Assembly: GCA_021784205.1 (NCBI GenBank)
Contig: JAJXTB010000014.1
Coordinates: 1 to 35,869, forward strand
Origin: Actinomycetes bacterium
Lineage (GTDB): Bacteria > Actinomycetota > Acidimicrobiia > Acidimicrobiales > RAAP-2
Length of the DNA stretch: 35,869 nucleotides
Direction of reading: 5' to 3'
Below the pieces are notes generated by a model that was not told where the DNA came from, made no database searches, and saw only the letters and a list, made by a program, of their open reading frames with translations. Below, piece after piece: positions 24,231-33,834 of the stretch (positions are counted from its first letter, which is position 1; every line of letters begins with the position of its first letter). The translations under genes and the position numbers were made by a program.

Positions 24231-25838
24231 TTACAGGCCGGTCGATAAGACGAATCCGCGACCGTCACAGACCGTGCAGACACTCGACACCGACTCGAGG
24301 AGCCCCTCGTTGACCCGTTTGCGGGTCATTTCCACGAGGCCCAGCTCGGAGATGTCAAAGACCTGGGTTCGGGTCTTGTCGCGCGACAGCGCCTGGCGCA
24401 GCGCCGAGGCCACGGCGTCACGGTTGGCCTTGGACTCCATGTCGATGAAGTCGATGACGATGATGCCGCCGATGTCGCGCAGGCGAAGCTGTCGCGCCAC
24501 CTCCTCGGCCGCCTCGAGGTTGTTTCGAAAGACCGTCTCTTCGAGGTTCGTCTTGCCCACGTTCTTGCCCGTGTTCACGTCGACGACCGTCAGCGCCTCG
24601 GTCCGCTCGATGATGAGCGAGCCGCCCGACGGCAGGAATACCTTGCGGTCAAGGGCGCGATGGAGCTGCTCGTGCACGAAATAGCGTTCGAACAGCGGCA
24701 GGTCCTCGGTTGTCCGGTCGTAGAACTCAATGCGGTCCGCTAGCTCAGGATTGACTGCCAGCACGTACTCGCGGACCTTCTCAAACAGGTCGCGGTCGTC
24801 GATCAGCACTCCGCGGTAGTCGTCGTTCAACTCCTCGCGCAGCACCCGCACCGCGAGGTCGAGGTCGCGGTAGATGAGCCGGGGTTGGTTGGACTTGGCC
24901 ACTTCGGCCTCAATCGCGTCCCACTTCTCGGCCAGGGAGGTGACGTCGCGCGCCAGGTCCTCGGCGGTCACCCCTTCGGCGGCCGTTCGAATGATGACGC
25001 CGTGGCGCTCGGGTTTGACTTCGTCGATGATCTTGCGCAGACGGCGGCGCTCACCGTCGGCGAGTCGCTTGGAGATCCCCACCGTCGACGAGTTCGGCAC
25101 GAGGACCGCGAATCGTCCGGGCAGCGAGACCTCTTGGGTCAGTCGAGCGCCCTTGGCCCCGATCGCGTTCTTGGTCACCTGGCAGACGATGGTCTGTCCG
25201 GCGCGAATCATCTCCTCGATTCGCTTGTTGTTCGTCGGCGCTCCGTCGACGTCGTCGTCGTCAAAGGTCACGTCACCGCGGTAGAGCACGGCGTTCTTGG
25301 GGATACCGATGTCGACGAAGGCCAGTTCCATGCCCGGCAGCACGTTTTGGATCCGCCCGACGTAGATGTTGCCGTCGATCTGCAATGTCTCGTCGGCGGC
25401 CTTCGCGACGGTGTACTCGACCATCGAGCGACCCTCGAGGGTGGCGATGTGCGTGGCCTCCTTGGTGGTGTGCACGCACATCAGATAACGGCCCTGGGCT
25501 CGCGTCTTGCGTTCACCGCCGCGTCGGCGACGTCCCCGAGTGCGCTGGTTCGCGCCCTCCGCGACGTCGGGCGCCGACGCTTCAACGGGTGCGTCAACGG
25601 GTCGGACGCCCGCGCCGGGGCGCCCACCCTGACCGCCTTGTCCACCCTGGCCACCGCGCCCGCGGCCACCGCGGCGACGGCGCGAGCCACCACCGTTCGA
25701 ACCACCTTGGCCCGACGGTGCCCCTCCGTTATCGCTGGTCGACGGGCTAGGCCTCGTATCGCCAATCTGTGGAGCTGGTCGGGTGTCGCCGATGCGGGGA
25801 CCGGTTACTGGGACGGGGCTCTTGTTCTCGTCGCTCAC
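24231..25838 (-). CDS. rng: Ribonuclease E/G family endoribonuclease
   Basis: Endoribonuclease for mRNA decay and rRNA processing, 535 residues. The first ~115 residues are low complexity: a duplicated IGDTRP motif, then Gly/Arg/Gln-rich RGG-like runs, probably disordered and RNA-binding. Next come an S1 domain (IDGNIYVGRIQNVLPGMELAFVDIG), the RNase H-like/DNase I-like catalytic domain with metal Asp residues in VVDVNTGK and IIVIDFIDM, and the zinc-link CTVCDGRG near the C terminus. No long C-terminal scaffold exists. GTG at 25838 is chosen because AAGGAG (25847-25852) lies 8 bases upstream; the open frame extends 12 codons further. It precedes rplU-rpmA, a conserved order, after a ~300-bp leader. 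Confidence 0.95.
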   Translation of the reverse strand: MSDENKSPVPVTGPRIGDTRPAPQIGDTRPSPSTSDNGGAPSGQGGSNGGGSRRRRGGRGRGGQGGQGGQGGRPGAGVRPVDAPVEASAPDVAEGANQRTRGRRRRGGERKTRAQGRYLMCVHTTKEATHIATLEGRSMVEYTVAKAADETLQIDGNIYVGRIQNVLPGMELAFVDIGIPKNAVLYRGDVTFDDDDVDGAPTNNKRIEEMIRAGQTIVCQVTKNAIGAKGARLTQEVSLPGRFAVLVPNSSTVGISKRLADGERRRLRKIIDEVKPERHGVIIRTAAEGVTAEDLARDVTSLAEKWDAIEAEVAKSNQPRLIYRDLDLAVRVLREELNDDYRGVLIDDRDLFEKVREYVLAVNPELADRIEFYDRTTEDLPLFERYFVHEQLHRALDRKVFLPSGGSLIIERTEALTVVDVNTGKNVGKTNLEETVFRNNLEAAEEVARQLRLRDIGGIIVIDFIDMESKANRDAVASALRQALSRDKTRTQVFDISELGLVEMTRKRVNEGLLESVSSVCTVCDGRGFVLSTGL

Positions 25839-26137
25839 GACGGACACTCCTTGCGTTCTGTATTTCCTGGCCACAGTGGTAGTGGCCGGTTCGACGATCC
25901 GTCCGCGGCGACGCCGCGGCGGAATCGGGGGCGAAAGCGTACGAGGCGAAACCGATCGCCCCGAAGACGAGGGTCCGAAGTCTCAACAGTGCCGTTGCGC
26001 TGGATTGATCCACGATGTCCTCGATAACCTGCTCGCGAGGGACAGACCGTCGCGAGTATTGCGTTCTCACGCGCGCCGCACAACTTGTACGGCGACGCCC
26101 CACGCGACCACGTTACACCGTTCGGCGCAAATTCCGG
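25839..26137 (-). promoter_or_regulatory. Gene-free 299-bp region upstream of rng with two strong hairpins
   Basis: No convincing gene lies between mrdA and rng. On the rng side are a perfect 6-bp inverted repeat GGCCAC / GTGGCC (25869-25874 and 25882-25887) and a perfect palindromic hairpin CCGCGGC-GAC-GCCGCGG (25903-25919), 31 and 65 bp upstream of the rng start. They could fold in the 5' leader of rng mRNA. I found no trustworthy promoter or terminator. A 118-codon minus-strand frame covers part of it but overlaps rng and has no clear ribosome site. Confidence 0.45.
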
Positions 26138-28312
26138 CTATCCCTGGGACGTCGTCGTCGGTTTCAGCGTCGTAGTCGTCGACGTTGTCGTCGTCGCGCC
26201 GTGGATCGTGGTCGTGGTCGTCGTCGAGGTCGGCAGGGTCAACTTCGGTACCATCGACACCGGACGGATCGGGTGAGCGACCAGGTAGTTAAAGGCCTCG
26301 GCGACGACCGGCGCCGCCGCGTTTGCGCCGTAGCCACCCTCGCCAATGACACAGACGACGACGTACTTCGGTCGCGAAATCGGTCCGAAACCGACGAACA
26401 GCGAGTTGGGTTCCATGCCCGGGGCGTTTGACGCCGTGCCGGTCTTACCGGCCAGCGGGAACGCGCTCAACGAGAACGTGGCGTTGTGGTGAAAGGCGTA
26501 GTAGCCGGTGCCGCGTGGGTTGTTGATGACCCCGTAGAGGCCCTGGAGAATCGGCGTACGGATGGCCGGGGGCAGGTGAACGTGGCCGAGGATGCGTGGT
26601 CCGTAGCGCCTGATCACCTTGCCCGACGGACTGATGATCCCGGCCGCCACCTCGGGCGCGTAGCGCGTCCCGCCGTTGGCGAACGTGGCGTAGGCGTTGG
26701 CCAGGGCGATCGGGGTGAGCGCCGTTGCGCCCTGACCGAAGGCCATCTCAATGTTGTCGCCCGTGTACCAGGCCACGTTCGGGAACGCCTTAGGGGCTTG
26801 GGCGTGGAGGGCCTTTCGTACCGCTGGCGAGTCGACGCGACCGGGCACCTCGTTGGGCAGGTCGATGTTCGTGTACTGGTCGAGGCCGTACTGGTGGGCC
26901 ACGTTCTGGATCGGCGTCTGGCCGTACTTACGCTGATGCAGCCAGAAGAGGTAACCCAGGTTGTAGAAGTAGTAGTCCGACGACACGGTCAGCGCGAGCG
27001 GCAGATTGACCAGACCGTTGCCGAACGTCTCAGCGTCGTGAAAGACGCAGCCGTGTCCGCCCTGCAAACAGCCCGGGACCACGTAGATCCCCGTGTCGTT
27101 CACGAGCGTGTTCGGCGAGAAGATGCCGGTCTGCAACTCGGCGGTCGCGGTCACGAGCTTGAAGGTGCTGCCCGGGGTGTAGAGGCCCTGGATGGCGTAG
27201 TTGTTGAACGCGCCGACCTTCATCAGGCTGTTGAACGTCGACTGGGACAGACCGTTCACGAACGAGTTGAGGTTGTACGAAGGGAAGCTCGACATGGCGA
27301 GTACCGCCCCCGTGTTCGGGTCCAGGACGACGGCGGCGCCGTTGACCGCCTGGGGGTAGCGGTGCGAGACCGGGTCGTAGGTCTTACGGTCGAGCAGCAC
27401 CTGCTGGGCGAGGTACCCGTCGAGGGCCCGCTGGAGGCCCTCGTCGATGTTGAGCACCACCGAATCGCCATTGACCGGCGGCGTCGTCTTGGCCGTGTTC
27501 AAGATATTGCCGAAGGCGTCGACCTCAAGGGTCTGGGTGCCGTCATGGCCCCGCAGATACTGCTCGTAGAACGCCTCGATCCCGGCCTTGCCGATCTGGG
27601 AATTCGTCTGGTATCCCTGGTTGGGGTGGGCCGCGATTTCCTTGCCGGTGATCGGGCCGACGTAGCCGAGAACCTGGGAGCCGACGTTCCCCCCGTTGGG
27701 ATACGACCGTGTCGCCACGTCCAAGATGGTGACGCCGGGAAACTCGCTCGGGTGCAGTTTGATGAATTCGACGACCGTCGCCGGGGCGTTCAACATGATC
27801 GGCGCCGGTTGATAGGGGTCGTACTGCGCGTTGTTGAGCGCCGCGTTGATCGACTTCACGCTGACCCCGGTGAGTGCGGCCAACGCGCCCTTGACCGACG
27901 GGTCGAGGGCCGCTTCGGCCCGCGAGAGTTGCACCTCAGTCGTCGTCGTGTTGGTCACCAGTGGACGCCCGTAGCGATCGAGGATGAGTCCGCGCGCGGC
28001 GGGGATGGTGCTCACCCGCAGCGAATTGGAATTGACCGTCGCGACCGCTACGCGATAGTCCAGAATCTGCAGGGTGAAGAGCCGATAGACGAGCAACACG
28101 AGTAGCAACGCGAAGAATCCACCGATGATCCGCCACCGACGCTCCGGTCGGACCTCGATCTCATCGGGTGACGCGACCAGATCGCGAATCCCCACCGTGC
28201 GCCGGACGTTGATCGAACGACCCCGGCGACGAAACGGGTTGAGCGACTCCCACGGCCGCCACAGTCTCGAGAACAGTGAGCCCGTCGGCCGTTCACGCCA
28301 CGACCGCTTCAC
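26138..28312 (-). CDS. mrdA: Penicillin-binding protein 2 (elongasome transpeptidase)
   Basis: Class B PBP cross-linking peptidoglycan during side-wall growth. The 724-residue protein has a basic cytoplasmic N terminus, one TM helix (about 61-82), a PBP dimerisation domain (IPAARGLILDRYGRPL onward) and the transpeptidase domain with STFK (Ser382, Lys385), SSD (444-446, SxN position) and KTGTA (623-627). A Thr-rich tail (19 of the last 34 residues, e.g. STTTTTT and GATTTTSTTTT) extends outside the membrane and resembles a glycosylatable linker. GTG at 28312 overlaps the mreD stop by 4 bp. No rodA follows, although rodA normally neighbours mrdA. Confidence 0.95.
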   Translation of the reverse strand: MKRSWRERPTGSLFSRLWRPWESLNPFRRRGRSINVRRTVGIRDLVASPDEIEVRPERRWRIIGGFFALLLVLLVYRLFTLQILDYRVAVATVNSNSLRVSTIPAARGLILDRYGRPLVTNTTTTEVQLSRAEAALDPSVKGALAALTGVSVKSINAALNNAQYDPYQPAPIMLNAPATVVEFIKLHPSEFPGVTILDVATRSYPNGGNVGSQVLGYVGPITGKEIAAHPNQGYQTNSQIGKAGIEAFYEQYLRGHDGTQTLEVDAFGNILNTAKTTPPVNGDSVVLNIDEGLQRALDGYLAQQVLLDRKTYDPVSHRYPQAVNGAAVVLDPNTGAVLAMSSFPSYNLNSFVNGLSQSTFNSLMKVGAFNNYAIQGLYTPGSTFKLVTATAELQTGIFSPNTLVNDTGIYVVPGCLQGGHGCVFHDAETFGNGLVNLPLALTVSSDYYFYNLGYLFWLHQRKYGQTPIQNVAHQYGLDQYTNIDLPNEVPGRVDSPAVRKALHAQAPKAFPNVAWYTGDNIEMAFGQGATALTPIALANAYATFANGGTRYAPEVAAGIISPSGKVIRRYGPRILGHVHLPPAIRTPILQGLYGVINNPRGTGYYAFHHNATFSLSAFPLAGKTGTASNAPGMEPNSLFVGFGPISRPKYVVVCVIGEGGYGANAAAPVVAEAFNYLVAHPIRPVSMVPKLTLPTSTTTTTTIHGATTTTSTTTTLKPTTTSQG

Positions 28313-28821
28313 CCGCGCGACCGTCCATCAATTCGAGCGAGGGCCCGCGCCAGTCGGGCGCTCGGGCGCGCGAGTAGAAAGAACGCGACCGCGTTCACCT
28401 CCATACTCGCGAGCAGACTCCCGCGCCACAGTCCGAAATTGAGTTCACCGTATCCGAGCGCGACGTAAAACGCCGGCGCGAGGAGGCCGGCCACGCCGGC
28501 GAGGACGGGCGTCACCCACCACGCCGCCGAATCGAGGTCGCCGACTCCCTCGCGTCCGAGTCTCGACGCGATATAGGCCAACGTGACCGCGACGACAATC
28601 GTGAGACCGAACGGCGATGCGCTGTGGGTGTCAAAGAAGAGACCCGACAGCAGCGCGCCCCACACCGCCAGACTCGTAACGCCCGTCAAACCGATCGCGA
28701 ACGGCCACAACCACACGAGCATCACGACGACGCCGTCGAAGCGAAGCGCCGAGAAGACCGCGAGCTGTAGTCCGACGATGGTCAGTGTGACCAGCGCGAC
28801 CGGTATGAGCGCGCGCCTCAC
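28309..28821 (-). CDS. mreD: Rod shape-determining membrane protein MreD
   Basis: Integral membrane protein of 170 residues with about five hydrophobic helices, linking MreC to the elongasome. Sequence conservation in MreD is low; the call rests on topology, a GLFFDTHSASPFGL stretch resembling the family's FDxxxxxPFGL motif, and position between mreC and mrdA. GTG at 28821 overlaps the mreC stop by 4 bp (GTGA) and its stop overlaps mrdA the same way. Confidence 0.9.
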   Translation of the reverse strand: MRRALIPVALVTLTIVGLQLAVFSALRFDGVVVMLVWLWPFAIGLTGVTSLAVWGALLSGLFFDTHSASPFGLTIVVAVTLAYIASRLGREGVGDLDSAAWWVTPVLAGVAGLLAPAFYVALGYGELNFGLWRGSLLASMEVNAVAFFLLARPSARLARALARIDGRSRG

Positions 28822-29636
28822 GACGTTGGCTCCCAGAGCACGACGTCGACGTAAAAGAGGTGTCGAAGATCCGCCGTGGGAGTAACCGTGACGTTGTAGG
28901 TGGTCGCGCCCGGGGTCAATCCCACCGTGGCCACCCTCGCGACGGGAAGGCCCGGCGGAAAGAGTCCACCGCTCAGCCCGTCGGTAGTGAGAATGGTTCC
29001 TCGAGTTAGGGCCGTCTTGAGGTCGACCGCCGTCGCCGAGAGGCCGTTGTTCACGCCTCCCCCGCTGATCACCATCGACTGGTGCGCGTTGCCAAAGGTG
29101 ACGCCCACCGACGAGTTGACGTCCGTGATCAATCGAACGGTGGCACCACGGGGGGTCGTAGAGATCACCGATCCCACGAGTCCTCCGTTCGCGACGACCG
29201 GCATACCGGCCAGGATTCCACTGTCGCGACCCTTGGAGATGTCAAAGGTCGCCGCGAAGTTGGTCGGTGAGACGCTGACCACCTGGGCCGCCACCGTCGC
29301 CAGCGAGCCGACGAACGGCACGTGGAGTTGGACTGTGAGTTGCTCCAACTGTCGTTGCAGCGCCCAGTTCTCGTCGGCGCGCAGTTGCGCCCGGCCTAGC
29401 TCGTAACGGAGTCGTTCGTTCTGGGCGACCACGTCGCTGTAGTTAATCGCACCGGCGAATACGTGACCGATCGGTCGGGCGATGACGTCAATCGTCCAAC
29501 TGAATGGCGTGATCACGAGGTTCGCCACGCTGCGCAGTCCCGAGACGACGCCAACGGTCATGTACAGCAGCGTCACGACGATCAGCGTGCTGACCCCGAG
29601 GGTCCACGCGCGTCTCCTCGACCGGTCGGTGACCAC
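28818..29636 (-). CDS. mreC: Rod shape-determining protein MreC
   Basis: Periplasmic-side scaffold of the elongasome, 272 residues. A single N-terminal TM helix (about 14-32), a coiled-coil (QNERLRYELGRAQLRADENW, about 68-95), then the MreC beta-barrel core with FDISKGRDSGILAGMPVVANGGLVGSV and TVRLITDVNSSVGV. GTG at 29636 lies 3 bp after the mreB stop. The junction holds a perfect 12-bp palindrome CGCGTTAACGCG (29636-29647), probably a coincidence of the coding constraints. Confidence 0.94.
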   Translation of the reverse strand: MVTDRSRRRAWTLGVSTLIVVTLLYMTVGVVSGLRSVANLVITPFSWTIDVIARPIGHVFAGAINYSDVVAQNERLRYELGRAQLRADENWALQRQLEQLTVQLHVPFVGSLATVAAQVVSVSPTNFAATFDISKGRDSGILAGMPVVANGGLVGSVISTTPRGATVRLITDVNSSVGVTFGNAHQSMVISGGGVNNGLSATAVDLKTALTRGTILTTDGLSGGLFPPGLPVARVATVGLTPGATTYNVTVTPTADLRHLFYVDVVLWEPTS

Positions 29637-29639
29637 GCG

Positions 29640-30671
29640 TTAACGCGACGGGCTGGACTTCAACATGCGAGAGAACGTCTCGAGCTCTTCGAGGCACATC
29701 CCACTGCCGAGGGCCACGCAGTTCAACGGGTCGTTCGCCACGATGATCGGCATATTGGTCTCAACTTCGAGCCGTTGGGCGATTCCGTTCAAGAGCGCCC
29801 CGCCACCGGTCAGCACGATACCCTGTTCCATCAGGTCAGACGCCAGTTCCGGCGGCGTGCGGTCGAGCGTCACCTTGACGGCGTCGACGATCGCCTGTAC
29901 CGGCTCTTCGATCGCTTGGCGAATCTGTTCGGTCGATATCACGACCGTCTTCGGTAGTCCGGTGACGAGGTCGCGTCCCCGGATCTCGGCGCGCAGTTCC
30001 TTCTCCAATGGGTACGCCGATCCCAGCTGAATCTTGATCTCCTCGGCCGTCCGCTCACCGAGCGCCAGTTGGAACTCCTTCTTCACGAAGGCGACCAGCG
30101 CCTCATCGAGTTCGTCGCCACCCACGCGGATCGACTGACTCGTGACGATGCCACCGAGCGAGATGACGGCCACTTCGGTGGTCCCGCCACCGATGTCGAC
30201 GACCATGTTGCCGCTGGGCTCGTGAATCGGCAACCCGGCGCCGATGGCCGCCGCCATCGGCTCTTCGATGATGTACGCCTTGCGCGCGCCCGCGAACTCC
30301 GCCGCCTCCATCACCGCGCGCTGCTCAACCCCGGTGATACCCGAGGGCACGCAGATAACCATGCGCGGCTTCGCGAAACGGCGTTGGTGAACCCGGTGGA
30401 TGAAATAGCGGAGCATCTTCTCACAGATCTCGAAGTCGGCGATGACGCCGTCCTTCAACGGTCGGATCGCCTGGATGTTGCTCGGCGTGCGTCCGATCAT
30501 CCGCTTGGCTTCAGCGCCGACGGCCAGCGGCTTGCCGTCCTTGACGTCAACGGCCACCACGGACGGCTCATTGAGGATGATGCCACGACCGCGCACGTAG
30601 ACCAGGGTGTTGGCCGTGCCCAGATCCACCGCCATATCGCGGCCCAGGAGCGAAAAACGACTATCAACCAT
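29640..30671 (-). CDS. mreB: Rod shape-determining actin homologue MreB
   Basis: Bacterial actin that guides side-wall synthesis. The 343-residue protein has phosphate-1 loop [12 protein letters not shown], the [11 protein letters not shown] stretch, [15 protein letters not shown], phosphate-2 [16 protein letters not shown] and the adenosine motif [10 protein letters not shown], all typical. ATG at 30671 is supported by AAGGG 5 bases upstream; the frame is open 12 codons further but those residues are not MreB-like. It heads mreBCD-mrdA. The 79 bp before it contain TTGGTC and TAGCCT at 19-bp spacing, a weak promoter candidate. Its presence predicts a rod-shaped cell with lateral wall growth. 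Confidence 0.98.
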   Translation of the reverse strand: MVDSRFSLLGRDMAVDLGTANTLVYVRGRGIILNEPSVVAVDVKDGKPLAVGAEAKRMIGRTPSNIQAIRPLKDGVIADFEICEKMLRYFIHRVHQRRFAKPRMVICVPSGITGVEQRAVMEAAEFAGARKAYIIEEPMAAAIGAGLPIHEPSGNMVVDIGGGTTEVAVISLGGIVTSQSIRVGGDELDEALVAFVKKEFQLALGERTAEEIKIQLGSAYPLEKELRAEIRGRDLVTGLPKTVVISTEQIRQAIEEPVQAIVDAVKVTLDRTPPELASDLMEQGIVLTGGGALLNGIAQRLEVETNMPIIVANDPLNCVALGSGMCLEELETFSRMLKSSPSR

Positions 30672-30750
30672 AGAAACCCTTAATCGAGGCCGCAGACGCT
30701 TCCTCACGGTGTAAGGCTAGGGCAAGAATGCGGTCTCCGACCAACCGCGT

Positions 30751-31164
30751 CTAGGAAACCAGGTGAGGAAAGAAAATACCGATCTCGCGGCGGGCTGATT
30801 CGGCCGAGTCCGAGCCGTGAATAAGGTTATGAGCCATCACCGTGGCCAGGTCGCCACGTATGGTCCCCGGGGCCGATTCGAGTGGATTGGTCGTACCCAT
30901 CATCGTGCGCACCACTCGCCAGGCATCCTCCGGACCCTCGACCACGACGACCATCACCGGTCCACTCGTGATGAAGCGCACCAGGTTGTCGTAATAGTCG
31001 CGCCCGAGGTGCTCGGCGTAATGCCGGGCCGCGGTCTCAAGGTCTAGGGTGCGCAGTTCGGCCGCGATGAAGCGCAAGCCCTTGCGCTCGAGTCGCCCAA
31101 GGATCTCGCCTACGAGTCCCCGCTCGACCCCGTCGGGCTTGATGATCACCAGCGTTTGATTCAC
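30751..31164 (-). CDS. ndk: Nucleoside diphosphate kinase
   Basis: Balances nucleoside triphosphate pools through a phospho-histidine intermediate. The 137-residue protein has TLVIIKPDGVERGL, FITSGPVMVVVVEG, GTTNPLESAPGTIRGD and AHNLIHGSDS (substrate-binding HGSDS). The catalytic histidine is in that LIHGSDS motif. GTG at 31164 has TAGATT 7 bases upstream and no Shine-Dalgarno, consistent with a leaderless transcript starting within the 19-bp gap after folC. Confidence 0.97.
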   Translation of the reverse strand: MNQTLVIIKPDGVERGLVGEILGRLERKGLRFIAAELRTLDLETAARHYAEHLGRDYYDNLVRFITSGPVMVVVVEGPEDAWRVVRTMMGTTNPLESAPGTIRGDLATVMAHNLIHGSDSAESARREIGIFFPHLVS

Positions 31165-31171
31165 AACGGAA

Positions 31172-31177
31172 AATCTA
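31172..31177 (-). promoter_or_regulatory. Predicted -10 of a leaderless ndk promoter
   Basis: TAGATT fits TANNNT and ends 7 bases before the GTG of ndk. It lies in the short gap after folC; the -35 would be inside folC and is not convincing. Confidence 0.45.
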
Positions 31178-31183
31178 ACAGTC

Positions 31184-32512
31184 TCAGCGAAGATGCCGAG
31201 ATGGCAGGTGAAGGACCTCGCCTCGAACTTCAGCGATCACGTAGAGGCTGCCGGTCACCACGATCAAATCGTCGTCCGTCGAGCGCTCGCGCGCGTGAGC
31301 CAGGGCTGCGGCGCTGGACCCGTGTTCCAGCGCGACGCCTCCGTGGCGGCGGATCGACGCCGCCACCGTGGCCGCGTCGACCGCGCGCGGTGATTGGGGC
31401 GCGCAGCAGTGGAACTCACTGAACCCGGCCGCTACCAAGGGCGCGACCATGTCATCGATGTTGCGACCGGTGAGCATGCCAATCACGCACCGACGTTCAC
31501 CGTCGACGTGAAAGGCTCCGTCGAGCGTGGCCACGAGCGCCGCGATACCCGCGGGGTTGTGCGCGCCGTCGATCACCACCATCGGTCGGTGCGCCACGAC
31601 CTCCATTCGCCCGGGCACTCGAACCTTCGCCAACGTCGCTCGAACGACCTCATCGCCCAGTGCGCGTCCGAGAAACGCTTCGGCGGCCACGATCGCAGTC
31701 GTCGCGTTCATTCCCTGATGAATGCCGTGAAGAGACACGACGACTTCGTCGTAGAGCGTGTACGGCGTGCGCACGTTCAACATGCGGCCGCCCACGGCGA
31801 GGTCATTGCGTTCGAGATCGAAACTGTCGCCGAGAAACCACGGCGTCGCACCGATCTCGTCCACGCGCCGCTTCGCGATCTCCACCACGATCGCGTTCGT
31901 GGTCGCCACGACGGCCACGGCGTCGGGGCGGAATATGCCGACCTTGTCCCTCGCGATATCGCCGATCGTGGGTCCGAGCACCGCGGTGTGGTCGAGGTCG
32001 ACGTTGGTCAGCACCGTCACGTCACCGTCGATGACGTTGGTCGAATCCCACGTCCCCCCCAGACCCACCTCAATGACGGCGACGTCCACGCCTTCGTCGG
32101 AGAAGTGCAAGAAGGCGGCGACGGTGAGCAACTCGAAGCGGGTGAGCGCGACGCCCGTGACCGACTCCACGTCGGCGAGTCGAGCGAACAGTTCGCGGAA
32201 CACGTCGTCGTCGATGGCTTCGCCGTTCACCGCGATGCGCTCATTCACCGCGTGCAGATCGGGGCTCGTAAAGGTTCCTACGCGCAGACCGGTCGCGCGC
32301 AATAGTTCGCTCGTCATCGTCGTCGTCGAGCCCTTACCGTTCGTTCCGGTGATGTGGATCGACGGGAAGTCGCGATGGGGATCGGCCAACATCGCGAGTG
32401 TCTCGACGATGGGCTGCAGGGTTGGCGGCGACTGGCGGTTGGGAGAGACCCGTTCGAAGTCGACGTGAGACTCCAACCAGCCCAACGCCTGGGCGTACGT
32501 TTCAAATCTCAC
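31184..32512 (-). CDS. folC: Folylpolyglutamate synthase / dihydrofolate synthase
   Basis: ATP-dependent ligase that adds glutamate to dihydropteroate or folates. The 442-residue Mur-ligase-like protein has P-loop ITGTNGKGST, SPDLHAVNERI, VIEVGLGGTWDSTNV, LTNVDLDHTAVLG and, in the C-terminal domain, VIDGAHNP. GTG at 32512 begins 2 bp after the clpX stop and places the start at the usual family position (RFETYAQALGWLE); the upstream open frame is a clpX shadow. The clpX-folC-ndk order fits actinobacterial gene order, though valS, often between clpX and folC, is absent. Confidence 0.95.
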   Translation of the reverse strand: MRFETYAQALGWLESHVDFERVSPNRQSPPTLQPIVETLAMLADPHRDFPSIHITGTNGKGSTTTMTSELLRATGLRVGTFTSPDLHAVNERIAVNGEAIDDDVFRELFARLADVESVTGVALTRFELLTVAAFLHFSDEGVDVAVIEVGLGGTWDSTNVIDGDVTVLTNVDLDHTAVLGPTIGDIARDKVGIFRPDAVAVVATTNAIVVEIAKRRVDEIGATPWFLGDSFDLERNDLAVGGRMLNVRTPYTLYDEVVVSLHGIHQGMNATTAIVAAEAFLGRALGDEVVRATLAKVRVPGRMEVVAHRPMVVIDGAHNPAGIAALVATLDGAFHVDGERRCVIGMLTGRNIDDMVAPLVAAGFSEFHCCAPQSPRAVDAATVAASIRRHGGVALEHGSSAAALAHARERSTDDDLIVVTGSLYVIAEVRGEVLHLPSRHLR

Positions 32513-32514
32513 GG

Positions 32515-33771
<1,257 letters not shown>

Positions 33772-33800
33772 AAGCACCCTCCGACACGACCTGTCCCATC

Positions 33801-33812
33801 CATCCTAGGATG
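33801..33812. promoter_or_regulatory. Palindrome with embedded -10-like hexamer upstream of clpX
   Basis: CATCCTAGGATG is a perfect 12-bp palindrome in the clpP-clpX gap. On the clpX strand it contains TAGGAT, matching TANNNT. It could be a promoter for clpX with a symmetric operator over the -10, but no good -35 is visible. Confidence 0.35.
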
Positions 33813-33834
33813 CGCCACCGCCAAACTCCGGCAC

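Noticed and set aside
25747..26103. 118-codon minus-strand frame in the mrdA-rng gap
   Set aside because: Overlaps the rng coding start by about 90 bp, has no convincing ribosome site, and becomes an Arg/Pro-rich shadow of rng; a short hydrophobic stretch alone does not make it a gene.
26486..28105. 539-codon plus-strand open frame opposite mrdA
   Set aside because: Antisense shadow of a clear PBP2 gene; sequence is Arg/Val/Glu/Asp-rich without domains, as expected for the complement of high-GC coding DNA.
29636..29647. Perfect 12-bp palindrome at the mreB-mreC junction
   Set aside because: It falls on the stop and start codons inside a tightly packed operon and has no U tract; probably coincidental.
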